NCBI GenBank assembly: GCA_017590115.1
Contig: JAGGNK010008892.1
Coordinates: 1,061,383-1,125,382 of the forward strand
Direction: 5' to 3'
Origin: Montifringilla adamsi
Taxonomy: Eukaryota > Chordata > Aves > Passeriformes > Passeridae
DNA: 64,000 bases
Positions 26,507-37,600 of this stretch are shown here, piece by piece (the first letter of the stretch is position 1; every line of letters begins with the position of its first letter). The position numbers were made by a program, and so were the translations under genes. The notes below the pieces were generated by a model, which was not told the origin of the DNA, did no database searches, and saw nothing but the letters and a program-made list of their open reading frames with translations.

Positions 26507-26554
26507 ATTGATATTCAATTTGATATTCAAATTGATATTCAAATTGATATTCAA
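26507..26554 (+). repeat. 12-bp tandem repeat, four units
   Basis: Four tandem copies of ATTGATATTCAA with one change (TTTGATATTCAA in the second unit). Each unit contains the partial palindrome TTGATATTCAA. Because the unit is a multiple of three it reads through as repeated I-D-I-Q in one frame, which helps keep the overlapping 26450-26962 frame open. The array ends sharply at GATCAT. Confidence 0.9.
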
Positions 26555-29500
26555 GATCATACTTATGATCTTAGAGAGACCTATAACATACTACAGCAGC
26601 AACACGCTATCCCTTATTTAGTTACTGATAAGGCTAACAAATTTCAAGGTGAAACAGGCAATAGTGTTTCGAAGCAAAAAATACTGTTTTCCATTTACAC
26701 CTCCACTTCCAGCACCATATATATGCATATGAACAATTTTCATAATATTCTCTTGAATTTTCTCTGTCTACTCCATAAATACAGGGAAGCACAAGAATTA
26801 ATGATTAAAGACTTTACAATATTCCTGAGAAACTATATATTTCAGTATACACATCTGTCTTCCAGAAGCAAAAACTGTATTTCTCAACTTCCTCTTTGCA
26901 TATACAACATAAAAAAATACATTCTCCAAGTGCATCAATTAAATATGTCTGATTTCCTGTAATCTAGCTAGATTTCTGTTTAGGTTTTCCCCTACATCAC
27001 TAATTCAATAATCCACTCTGGCACAATTTAGCCATCTACAATTTCTTTAGTCCTTATTTTGCAACCTAAAAGTCCTTTATTATGAAGAAAGCAGAATTCT
27101 GAAAAAATGAATGGTGACTTAACTCAGAGCTCTATTGATTTTATTTAAATACTTTATTTAAATAAGTCAATAAAAGTCATTCAAGGTCATAACATAAGAC
27201 TCTCATTCAGATTTTACTGGAGCAAAGTCCTGCCTTCTAGAGACTCCAACAACAGTTTGCCTGAAGAAAACCTCACTGCAGGTTTTATGATTTGTCCTGA
27301 AGTAAAGAATAATTACTTACTGTTAGTAAGGACACAGACAATAAATGGACATAGAAAATAAATGGATAAATTGCATAAAGATTAGAAAGTTAAAACAATA
27401 CTTTCACAGTGCAAGTTTTATGTCTTGTGTGGTCTAGGAATTCTTTTCTGGATCCTGGAATTGTCTCACTTGGACTAGGTGTTAGATTTCTCTCTACAGC
27501 TCTGTGAATCCTGCTGGGTTCAGTTCACAAAATGAGCCCCTGCAGGTTGATTCAGAAGGTTTGGAAAGGAGCCAATATTTCTTTGTTCACTTCCAGATTC
27601 AAGCATTTGGTCATCTCTTGAATTCTTAGCACCTTTACGTTAAAACATTTACTCCTTTAATCACTAATGAATGAATGAAGGCAGCCTAAGGACTTCCTCC
27701 ATATGTGTACAAGGATGTAATTCACAGAACTCCAGTCTTTGAGTCCCCTGAGGATCTCACTAGAAGCAGGAGGGATAGCAGAGTTTTCCTGCTCTCATTT
27801 TACTCTAGGTAACTTGAAAAACCTAAAGAGTTTTCAGATCTAGAAAGTAAGGTAGCAAATGCTAAACAGACTTTTTTGGCCTTTTTGAATCCAGCCATTC
27901 AAAACAGACCAGTAACAGGGAAATCACCAACTGGTAACTTGGATAATTTCATTCAAGGAGCAAGAATGAATTATGTTCTGAGGATGCTGGGAATTAACAA
28001 CTAAAGTCAAGTCCTGTAGTTACGGAGTTACTCTTAAAAGAAAAAAAACAAGTGTTACATCATTTGATGAATGGAGATGTTTGACTATACAGAAAATATT
28101 GCAGGGAAGTCAGAGTGTAAATGGTGACAACCTTCATTAGAACAGACTCAGATTCCTTAAAGCATCAGATCTGAAATCAGCTGAATTTTGTATTTGATTC
28201 AAATAATTTGTGCATCTCTTCCATGCTTCTCACTTCACTTTTTTGGTCTAACCTATTTTTTTTTTTCCCTAGGCAGTAAAAACATTGCAAAATATCTGCA
28301 GTCCATAAAGTTATCATTTTTTACTTGTCTTGGCCTACAAGTGTAGCCATCTGTGGCCATCAAACACTGCATTAAACAGAAATTTACATCTTGCATTTGT
28401 GTCTCCTTTCAGCCTCTAGCAACATCAAATTAGAGTGGAGTATTAGGTTGCACTAGCAAATCATTTGTTCACCAACTCCACTCTAAGCTATCATTTATAT
28501 TAGTAGAGTTGTGTATCATATTACTCACATGCTGTGCTAGCTTCTAGCATTTCTACAAAACTGGCTGAGAAATTAATATAAGTGACTGAAACTCATCACC
28601 TTGCATTGAAGGGGTTGGTGTTAATCCAAGGGTGAATCATCTTAAATCCTCTCCCTATGTGGCTGAAATGCCTGTATATTTGTTGGTGATTAGGCATTAT
28701 ATTGCAGCAGCAATTTCTGAGAAATCTTCAACGTATGAGTTTGGGAAGAAAGTTGTGAACAGCAATGGATAGGAAAACTAGTAAAATCCCAAAATGTCTG
28801 TGGAAAGATTCTCCCCCTGTCTCCTTCACTAGAGAAGAAGAAATAAAAGTCCCATAACTACCTATTTTTAAATTCTATCAAAGGTTTTATTTCATGGATG
28901 GGTCTCATATTAAATTACAAAAACTCCTTTTCATTTTCCACCTCAGTAGCTCCTTCAACCAGTAATCTTCAAACCAAATTATTATAATGTGATCTCTGGG
29001 ATCCTGTATTTGAAAACTACTCTGAATGTCTTGTGGAACAAAACATTTTATGGTAATAAAAACAAATCAAGACCTTTGCTTGTAAAGCCAATTTTACACC
29101 TAATATTTGCTGTGAATCAAGGGAGAAAAATGTCTGGGTTTTACACTGTTGGAGATCAGCTTCTCTGGATAGAAAATGGTAAAACAGAGGATATTTTCAA
29201 ATGGGAAGAGAATAAGGAGAAAAACCTTACCACTGAAGGCCCAGAACCCTGGGATCACCACTGAAAAAATCCACCATCTGCACTGTCAAACTGAAGTTCA
29301 TAGAATCAATTGTTTTGTCTTGTGTTTCTATCTTCATTATCTCACACTTTTTTTTCGTGTGTTGGAACCATAATATCTTCTGTGTAGTCACACTGTAAAA
29401 AATACTGATCATCAGATACCCTTTATGTCTGTGTGCCTGACTGACAATTATTATGGTTAATGTACATCGAGGCAGCTCAAATGCTTCAAGGCACTGAGAA

Positions 29501-30563
29501 CACTGATAACAGTACAATGTAAGTGTTAATTTATGAGCTGTTCCCTCTGCTTAATATAAAAGAGGGAATGCTTTTAAACCAGTGTTCTACAAGCTGAAAA
29601 CTAATCTTCTTCTAGGAGATGTCAGAATGAGGTAATATACAGCCAAGGAAAGCATCATTTAAAAGCAGAATCAGTAGTTTGAATGTCTGATAAAAATCTT
29701 TAAGCAGATAGTTCATTGGAAGTAGTTTTCCTAATCAGAAAGGAATGTTGTATTAAATCATCATATTTTGAGACAGTTTCTGGAAGCATATGTGTTGCAG
29801 ATTTTCTACTAATTTGGAAGGCAGCAAGCCTCTATGAATAGGAAGGCACACAAACCACATCTGGGAATGCATAAGTAGTCCTGTGGATGCTTCCATGAAC
29901 CATGAATGCTGGCATGAAGCCAGCATTAGGATGGAGTTTAGGTGTTAGATCTAAAAATGATTCAGCACATGTGGCCACACAACCAGTATTCTTTAAAGAT
30001 TACATTTTATCAATTACATTTACCAGTGTTGCGAATCTGTAATTTGGCCAGGATTCTGCTTCTTTTGTCTCCTGAGCATGGAAGATGAATACAAAAAATC
30101 ACGAACAATGGCTATTCCTGCTCTTATCAAATAACAGGAAAAGAAATAAAGGTGGTGGGTGAAAAAGAATATTTCTCTTAAAAGCACTTTTATAAAGGAA
30201 ATACATCTATGATTTTGCAGAAATTATACGTAGATGGCTGTATTATCATGTCACCAGAAAAAGAAACATTGTTTGGGCCTCTAACTGAGCTTTCCATGTC
30301 ATAAATTATCTGGATTTCCATCCAATTTAAGCACTGTTTGACCCTCTTGAGTTTCAGTGTATGTTTTAAAGAATGACTGCAAGAATTTCAAACTACTGAC
30401 ACATTGTACTTTACATTCAGTTATATATAGGCTTAGTCTTCAACTGCTATGAACTTGCTGAGGATCTGTGCATGAAATAAGGCAGAGGACAGCGTTTGCC
30501 ACTCTTTTCCACTGGCATAACCTGACCACAATGTAGGCTAATTCAGATTGTTAACCTATATGA

Positions 30564-30735
30564 TCATAAGAATGGTTGTAGTGGGCCAGATTAAAACTCC
30601 ATCTAGCCCAGTACCTGACAGCAGAGAGGTTAAAAACAGTGAGCAGAGTGCTACCCTTCCCCCCTACAACAGACTTCGCTAATTTACAGCTGAGGAATTC
30701 CCCACACCAGAGGTGGTTCATTCTGTATTTAATAT
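30564..30735. mobile_element. Old CR1-like repeat remnant of reptile type
   Basis: The core words ATCATAAGAATGG, GGGCCAGATTAAAACTCC, CATCTAGCCCAGTACC and TGACAGCAGAGAGG follow, with decay, the 3'-end sequence of a CR1-related family. I remember that family from turtle, crocodile and bird genomes as CATAAGAA-GGCCATACTGGGTCAGACC followed by CATCTAGCCCAGTATCC. Similarity fades after about 30660; words such as GAGTGCTACCCTTCCCC may still belong to it. It is much more diverged than the other CR1 copies here and carries no coding capacity. Family assignment rests on memory of the consensus. Confidence 0.6.
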
Positions 30736-33700
30736 TCCTCAGGATTTATTTACAAAACTAAAAGTCTGACTTGTTTATATGTCCCCTGTATGAATACTGC
30801 TTCATGGTGAGCCTTGCCACCATGCCCAGAATCTTGCCAAGTTCTAAGATGTCTTTATAGGGGCAGAGGGGGACTGTAACCTTATATGGTCTCCAAAATA
30901 CAGTAATACAACAGCTGTACAAAGAAACATAAATTTTGTTGGTTTGTTCTATGCTCCCTTGCAAGTAATTACTAACATTGAATTGGTTTTCTTTTGATTG
31001 ATACTAAGCTAATCTTTTTACAGGACGACTATTTCTATTTGCATCTTTTGCTAAAGGAATATAGTAAAAACATTTTTACTGCTCTTTAGAAGTATTATAA
31101 GCCCAAGATCTTAGTGATGAGATGTCTCAAAATCTGTCTTTTCATATGTAAGGGATACCTCACCTTCTCTGCCTAATTCACAGTAACCTACACTGACTTT
31201 ATCTAACATTCTTTCACAAAGACATGAAATGGACTTTGTAATCTCCTTTTCCAGTTCTCTATATTTGGTCCTTGTTTTAATGTTTTTCTGTAACAGTATC
31301 ACTGACAGACGGTCGCCTCATTATCCCTCCCTTCTTTTGAGAAGACTAACAGGTGACTTCCATTTACTGTGAAAACTGACCATGTACACTTATTTTATAT
31401 TTCTTTTTCTTCAGCTGCTTATCTAATACAAATATTTTTCCTTATTTTCTGCCAGTTTATTCAGCAACTTTTGATGAGGATCCTCCTTGAAAGTCTCCTA
31501 AAAATCCAGCTATATTACATTATTTGTACACACATCTTTTGATTCCCTCTGAAATCCCATAAGTTACTTGTTGGTCAGCTGTGGCACACTCTATAAATCG
31601 TTTAAGCAACTTGGCTAATTTTCAAGAAAGAGCATTGGAGGATCCACAGCTGCACTGCCATGTAGGTTTTCAATTCTATACAGTGGAGAACCACAAGTAA
31701 ACATGAGTAAAAGTATCTCAAAGCAGAATAACTGAACACAAAATACATTTTGGTCTAAACCTCAGTTCTACTTACTTTTAGGGGTTGGCATAGATGCTAA
31801 TGCAGGGGATTCTTATAACAGTCACTATTTACTCACAGTAAATGTAAATTGAGCAATTAAGTTCTTTTAAGTAATGAGGCAGGTGAAATAAAATCAGTCC
31901 TCACCCTAGAGATTGGCACATAAAAATAAATGTGGGCAGAGATGTTTGATTGTGTGAGTTTGCCCACCAATTAAAGAAACAGCAAGAAACCCAAGAAAAA
32001 CTTAAAAAGAAAACAAAGTAGTGCTGAACACAAATGGAAGTTTTGTGATCCTGGATTTCAGATTTAGCAGTTTCTGCTCTCACCAGAGTGGCTCTCCAAA
32101 GAGATGTACTTAGACGAGGAGGAAAGAGGGACACAAAAGGTAATTTTTCTTCCTGCTGATTTTGTATTGGAAAAATGCCTGGAGAAGCTGAAAGAATGGT
32201 ACTAAGAAACAGCAAACAAGATCCTATACAGGGATTAGAGATATGCAGATATGCAGAACTGGGGGGAAAAATCCCCAAAATGTCCAAGCTCTGTACCTGG
32301 CACAACCCTAGAAATGAATAGTAAAACATATCATATTTGTCCACATGCCACTAATTCTAAAAAAAGAAAGAGTCAATGTGGATTTCAGAGAGGGAAGTTA
32401 TATCTCACAAGGTTATTACCTCAAACATTGCTAGTCAGCAAGTAAATAAGAGTAAATTGATTGACAAAGATGGGGTGCAGGAAGTCCATTTTGTGATTAC
32501 CAGAAGCAAGGAAAAGATACTAGAAGAAACATTCCTATCCATTTACTCATGGTTGTTGTCAGAGGGAGCTCACTGGATATTTGCTCTGAGCCAGTGGATG
32601 CATTCCTATCTCATCCTTTTCTCACATAATTTATTGAAGCTGAACAGTTCTGAGACTTCCAACCCTCGGCTAGATCTGATTATGATTGGCAAAAGACTGA
32701 AAAAGTTATAAAGGGGAGTGAACAAAAGGCAACAAGAGAGACACACAGCAGGAATACACGAGCCTTCTTTCTTCACATTCCTAAATGATTCCAGCAAACG
32801 CTTCTGCTGAAGACTTGGCCACAGTTTGTATCTTGAATGATTCAGAATGCAAAAGGACATGCTCCATTGTCTTCAAACATATTTGGATTTAATGATTAAA
32901 GTTCCATTGAGACCATTTTTGTCTTTTAGCTACATGTTCTGTTTCCTGTGATACAGTGAAAATTAAAGATCCCAAACCTACACCATTACAATGTTTCTAC
33001 TGATACATCAATATTTACACTTCACATTTAAGTATGGAAGGGAAGATAATCATCTTAATTAGGGTCATCAAGTAGTTCGGCTCATAAGATGTATTATCTT
33101 AGCTGATTTCATAGGGATTTTTGCTGGTTTCACATGCTTTTTAGAAGTTCTTATCTTACTAAAATCCACTGTTATTACAAAGCAAGGACTTGACCCTACC
33201 CTACATTCAAGTGCACTCTGCTTTAATAGGGCAGAATTACATACGAGGATGTGTGCAAACACAGACTCTTACACATGCATACTGTGAAATTCAAAACTGC
33301 TGCCTCATTACATTATGAAGTTAAATTTCCAAGTTGAATCACAGCAAAACTCTGGGAAAAAAAATTCCCATACTGAACTCTGCAGCCTGAACATATTTCC
33401 TAGTAAAAAATGTGTTGTTGTTTTGAGTTGTAAAGGATGGTTTAGAAAATAGATAGGACAATCTGTAAATAATGGCATTAAAGTACCTGTTACAGATGAA
33501 AACAAACTCCTTCTAGCATCATGTGCACTTCGGTTACAGAGATCCATAACAACATTTAGATGGAAGTACAGTCAGTGTCTTGAAAGCAACTGCGTCTGAG
33601 TAAGAAGTCACAGGGAAAACCTCTGTGGCACAGGAAGTCCTTTCACTTTTCAGAATGTCATTCATCATGCTGGGGAAACAGCAGGAAAGTAACCTACTAC

Positions 33701-34138
33701 TACTTAATAGGCTTCTGCATAGCAAGTTGCTTTGAAGCAGCAGCTGCCCACAGTAAATTTCGCTGACCCTTAGAGCCTTTCTCCAAGTTTTCCAACTGTT
33801 TTGTCTCCTGAGTTACAACTCAGTGTTAGGTCCAAGCCACCAGCACCTGACAAAACTTAGAAGCTCCAACAATGTGAGAATGTAAAGCTTTCAGGGATGT
33901 TGTCTTTTCCATACAACACCAGCAGAGAGACCTGATGCCATTCCATTTACTAATAGAGAAACTTTTCTCCCTCTGAAACAGAGGCTATTTTAGTAGAAGG
34001 CATCACACAACATGTGCACTATTACAGAATGCAAGACAAAATGTTACATTGCTGGCACAGAAATTAGCACTCTGTCATGATACCATGCGCTACATCTTAT
34101 TCGTTAAACCTTAAACATGTAACAGTTTAAATCTACTG
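30736..34138. other. Non-coding DNA, no gene seen
   Basis: A+T-rich and without recognised repeats. The minus-strand frame at 31901-32344 is 147 codons but begins at GTG and has no recognisable domain. The opposite strand is also partly open nearby. Nothing else stands out. Confidence 0.5.
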
Positions 34139-34159
34139 TTTTCACCAAAGTGGTGAAAA
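34139..34159. repeat. Short inverted repeat
   Basis: TTTTCACCA and TGGTGAAAA are perfect 9-bp inverted arms around AAG. About 50 bp further right lies a group of TAAT/ATTA cores (34209-34264: CAATTAATTAAG, TATTAG, GCTAATTAAATG). The combination could be a protein-binding element, but no function is shown. Confidence 0.7.
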
Positions 34160-34546
34160 TAACTATTAACATGCAATTGTAGAGAATGGCAGGATAGAAC
34201 ATCCTAACACAACAATTAATTAAGCCTTATATTAGTTATTTATTTAAGACCTGCTAATTAAATGCGCTCCTGCATTTTTTGTTCCAATGCCTGTGAACTC
34301 AGTGCCAGCAAATGACTTGTTCTGCTTCACTTCCTCATTATACCTTTCCTTCTCACCAGAGGTTGTGAAACTGAAGACATTATACCACTCTCCTTCAAAC
34401 AAATCCTGTCATTGTCCCCTCCTGTCCTTGTTGACACCAGGTGTCACCTTTCTTCTTGCCTCTCCTTATCTGATTTCTTTGGAGCCCTCCTCCTCTCATT
34501 TTTCCCAGTGCTGCTCATATGTTCCCTTCCTGTCTTCCCCCCCCAG

Positions 34547-34643
34547 TATCCATCTGCTATGGGCTCCACACATGCCATAACACTCCTGTATTTAACAACA
34601 CACCTTTCACAGTGCCACAGTCCATCCTTCTAGAACGAATAAA
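34547..34643 (+). other. Possible short terminal exon (hypothesis)
   Basis: A strong acceptor-like context, a long pyrimidine tract (TTCCCTTCCTGTCTTCCCCC) ending in CAG at 34546, precedes a frame of 28 codons starting YPSAMGSTHA and ending at a TAG at 34631-34633. An AATAAA polyadenylation-type hexamer sits at 34638-34643, directly after the stop. The region from 34280 to 34640 is unusually C+T-rich, which creates acceptor-like sites by composition alone. The peptide matches nothing I know. A chance arrangement is more likely than a real exon. Confidence 0.12.
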
Positions 34644-37600
34644 CCACAACAAAACAAGAGAATAGAGATTTTTAAGAAGGTCACTTTTCTATAAATTTTG
34701 CAAATGAGGATATTGGTCACTTTTCCCATTTTCTTCAACCTCTGAATTCTCATTAGCTTTTCAAATGGACTAGTTAGAGAATAAAAGTTTCATTTAGCTT
34801 CAACAGTGGTGAGTAATCTAGCCTGATATAAATGCTTGGCATGCTTATGTTAGTGTTGGAGCTACAGCTACACTCTTAATGTTCAAGGTTAAGTTGTGTT
34901 AAACACCAAAAATAGAAACGTGAAATACTATGGCAAGATTACCACTTGTCCTTTACACTTGCACATATTAAATGGAATGTAAATGTCCTCTTGGTTCCTC
35001 AGATGAATAAAACATGGTAGGGATCACATAATGGTAGAAAGAATATTCATTCCAAGTTCATCTGTCCTCAAATCACAAGTTGGTGCATTAACAGAAGAAT
35101 ATTTGCCTTTCTTGGAAATTTGTCTGGATTGTTAGAAAACTAATATAAAATTAGATTAAATTGCCACCACTGTAGAGTAGACACAAACCTGACCAAAAAA
35201 GACAAAGTCACAGTCAAGCTTTGAGCTATGGCTAATTGAATTTCCTTTCTCTTCAAAAAAATCATAAAGAGAATAAAATATGGAAGGAAAATAATTGAAG
35301 AACGGTCTCCATCTTTAATGGAAAATTGAATGGGAAAAGAGAGAACGTATGAACTCAGATTAGACATCTTACTGGAATGAAACAATCCTAATTTGGAAAA
35401 CAAGAGATTACCTTTAAAAATTGATTTTGAAATCACATTCAAGGGGTGAAGTGCTATTAAGTAGTTCATGCCATTTTTGGCAAGTGCAATTTGAGTAAAA
35501 AAAGCAAGTTCAGTTTTAAATGACAATACTAAGAGACAGAATACCACTCAATCAAATCTCCGGCTCCCTCAGTTAAGACACTTCAGAGAAATCATAAACA
35601 GAAACTAGACAGACACTGGCAAGTAGAAACACATTGTATATTATTTTCTGTTTTGTAACTTGGATTACAATTTTAAAGTTGAAAATATTACTACCCATCT
35701 TTTGCTAAATCCTCTCTGTTATTTTTTTCATTATCTTTTTAAATAAGTCTAGCATTCAGAGTGAAATGAGGTGAATCTGACATATGGAGATTCTAGGGAC
35801 AGAACAATTTCAAGCCCTCCAGTATTACTCAAATTCAGTGCAATATGGGAACCTCAGGAATTACAATTGCTTCTAATCAAGCTGCAAACAGCATTTGAGG
35901 ACTGGTCTGAGAAGAAGATCTTGCTTCTAACTGGCAGAAATAAGTTAATTCCCTTTTGGTGAGGACCAACTAATAGCATAAGAGCCTACAATGCTTGGCT
36001 AACACCAACTTGTCACAGCTGCTCTAAAAGCTATCATAATATAAATAACAAACTATGTTACTATAAATCTTTGAGCCACTGTGATATCTTTCATTCCATG
36101 CACTACTTTAGTCCTTCTGGTTTTCTGGCCAGAGTAATTTTAATTGACTCCTCTGATGTAAGTCTGGAGTGAATTCACACAAATCCTCCTTCTGGTTCCA
36201 AGCATGACGGTGCCAACAAGGGAGGAATGCAAAGCTGTGAGTGAAATAATTTCTTCAGCAGTAAATGCTAGATCAATATTTAAAAGTAAACAAACAAAAC
36301 TCCAATGTAAGTGCACTGACAATTTCTCCTCATATCAGCCATGCCATTAAGTGGATACAGCAACCACAATTTTTTTCTATGGTACCAATAGCAAAAAACC
36401 ATAGAAAGGCTCTCTGCAAAGGCCATTTCAGTACTGCCAGATAGTAGCCAAATATTCCACAAGTTGCAAGACCTCTTTGTCCAATAAAAATGAAAGGTCC
36501 TGAGATATAAAAACTGTATACTAGAGGCTGTAAACTGATTTGAAATTATTTTTCAACTGATGGAGCCAATTAATTTTGCTAGCATGAACCTATTTTTGAT
36601 GGCATCGAATAAAAATACATGTAAACAAATTAGCATATTTCTGAAGAGTTCTTCTGGAGCAATTTTTACATGGATAACGCAAGTTTCCTTTTTTGATACC
36701 TGCCAATTTCCCAACAGTTTCAGGATGTGGACAAAATGGCATCTTTTTTTGATACCCAGACTTATTTTAAAATTTTGTTTATTACTCAGTTAAGTAAGGC
36801 AAAAAGATATCTATTTCATGCCCCTTTGAAAATTTTTTTTCAATTAGGGAAATCAACCTACTATAAAATAATTAAGTTAATGGTTTCTGGATAGTAGAAA
36901 TATACCAAAGCCATTTACAACTGTGTGCAGAAAATGTTATTCTTTTCTTATTTCTTGTTTTCAATTATAATTTCAAGCTATATGTGATGTTTAATATAGA
37001 AAGCCAAGTTCCACTAAAGAAGACAGAACATTCAAGGCCAATGGCTTGTGCATTTTATTACATAAATAGATCCTTTCTTTTGCAGAAGTTTTAAAATTAA
37101 TATTTGAAAACAAACAACCACTCCCTCACCCCCTTCACCCCAATGAATTAGCCTCAACATTCCAAAGAATACCCAGCAATCAATAATCAATTAAACATAT
37201 GGAACAAAAATGAACATTACTGACCTATGATATTTTATAAAACTATATATTAAATAAGATTTTAAAACATGGATATGAAATCTTTGTAAGATAACCATTT
37301 GCATGCACTGCTTCAGAAAATTCATGTTTAAACAGAAACAAAATAAAAATTATGGCAGTACAGCAGAAATAAATGGAGGTTGAAGGATCAGATACAATGA
37401 AACAGTGAATTTAGGACAGCTGAAAATAGGAACCTGTGCAAATGCCCCACAGTTTTCAATACAGGAGTCACACTGGCCTCCATCTTAAGTGTGCAAATGC
37501 AATTTAGTATAATATAGAAACAAGATAAAATTATGCATACTCTACTTTCCATTAACAGCCTTACAACTCTGAACTGAGAGCATGCTCAAAGGCTCCACCT

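Larger units (their letters stand above)
24329..30563. other. Non-coding DNA, no gene seen
   Basis: Contains a purine (AAAAG)n patch at 25564-25595, a four-unit 12-bp tandem repeat at 26507-26554, and the window's longest open frame at 26450-26962. That frame starts at TTG and has its first ATG only about halfway along, so it is treated as chance. A good-looking splice acceptor lies at 28272 (TCTAACCT branch-like site, T-rich tract, CCCTAG), but the frame after it closes within 23 codons and has no clear donor. Confidence 0.55.

Noticed and set aside
26450..26962. 170-codon plus-strand open frame, the longest in the window
   Set aside because: It begins at TTG, the first ATG is about 90 codons in, it is propped open by a 12-bp tandem repeat, and the peptide has no recognisable domain. 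A few long frames are expected by chance in 64 kb on two strands.
31901..32344. 147-codon minus-strand open frame
   Set aside because: Starts at GTG, hydrophobic and low in recognisable motifs, no supporting splice or promoter signals.
35140..35547. 135-codon hydrophobic minus-strand frame resembling a membrane protein
   Set aside because: Starts at GTG. Hydrophobicity is expected when A+T-rich DNA is translated, and no receptor motif was found.
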